Assembly: GCA_013349595.1 (NCBI GenBank)
Contig: DUZI01000309.1
Location: 1 to 5,331 of the forward strand
Source: Nitrospirota bacterium
GTDB lineage: Bacteria; Nitrospirota; Thermodesulfovibrionia; Thermodesulfovibrionales; Dissulfurispiraceae
Reading direction: 5' to 3'
Length of the DNA stretch: 5,331 bases
This document shows positions 5,194 through 5,331 of the stretch, piece after piece. The position numbers were made by a program, and so were the translations under genes. Every line of letters starts with the position of its first letter. The stretch's first letter is position 1. The notes under the pieces are model-generated. The model ran no database searches. It was not told the origin of the DNA and saw only the letters and a list, made by a program, of their open reading frames with translations.

Positions 5194-5331
5194 TTATAAA
5201 GGACTAAAATTTTCTTTTAGATAGTTCTTTATGAAAAAATCAATCTCACCATCAAGCACTGCATCTACATTACCGACTTCAATATTTGTTCTGTGATCTT
5301 TTACCAATCTGTAAGGTTGTAAGGTATAAGA
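5194..5331 (-). CDS. prfB: Peptide chain release factor 2, C-terminal end (partial)
   Basis: RF2 recognises UGA and UAA stop codons and triggers release of the finished protein. Only the last 45 codons and a TAA stop are inside the window; the gene continues past the right edge, so the GGQ and SPF motifs and any programmed frameshift site are not visible. The fragment contains SYTLQPYRLVKDHRT and NIEVGNVDAVLDGEIDFFI, matching the RF2-specific tail (S-Y-V-L-x-P-Y-x-x-V-K-D-H-R-T, then N-x-x-A-V-L-D-G). RF1 has a different end (T-Y-N-F-P-Q, R-x-T-D-H-R). It runs in the same direction as dnaA, with the origin between them. The murJ gene ends in TGA, consistent with a working RF2. No intrinsic terminator hairpin was found after its stop. 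Confidence 0.93.
   Translation of the reverse strand, partial: SYTLQPYRLVKDHRTNIEVGNVDAVLDGEIDFFIKNYLKENFSPL

Overview
This is an AT-rich bacterial chromosomal window centred on a replication origin. Every gene lies on the minus strand. In transcription order (right to left) they are: the 3' end of prfB (release factor 2), an AT-rich gap of about 250 bp with the features of oriC, dnaA, dnaN, a dedA-family membrane protein gene, and murJ (lipid II flippase). A short remnant-like coding stretch and a perfect 20-bp inverted repeat follow at the left edge. The lineage cannot be fixed from these genes. Poly-A/T richness, Lys/Ile-rich proteins, DnaA and DnaN of ordinary bacterial length, and a DedA very like the proteobacterial type suggest an AT-rich Gram-negative, possibly a deltaproteobacterial or Nitrospirota-like group. 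That is inference.

Right part (about 4947-5331): prfB ends at 5194. The gap before dnaA holds several degenerate DnaA boxes, all in one orientation, and a strongly AT-rich arm. It also holds a good sigma70-type promoter for dnaA (TTGCCC, 17 bp, TATAAT), a small dyad at the predicted transcription start, and two 9-mers repeated 11 bp apart just before the dnaA start codon. One 20-bp stretch resembles the E. coli LexA operator in 17 of 20 positions, but only one half-site is good.

Centre (2468-4946): dnaA and dnaN form the classic initiator/sliding-clamp pair, 22 bp apart, with a strong ribosome-binding site before dnaN. recF and gyrB do not follow.

Left part (1-2436): dnaN is followed by dedA and murJ, which are only 3 bp apart and in the same reading frame. 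DedA-family proteins have recently been linked to returning undecaprenyl phosphate across the membrane, and MurJ flips lipid II outward. The replication-initiation operon therefore appears to carry two steps of the cell-wall lipid-carrier cycle. After murJ there is an open same-frame stretch that looks like the start of a lost or frameshifted gene. It runs into the inverted repeat, which has the form of a small non-coding mobile or REP-like element.

No clearly new multi-gene system is visible. The most interesting points are the dnaA-dnaN-dedA-murJ arrangement, the origin/promoter architecture, and the broken-looking junction at the left edge.
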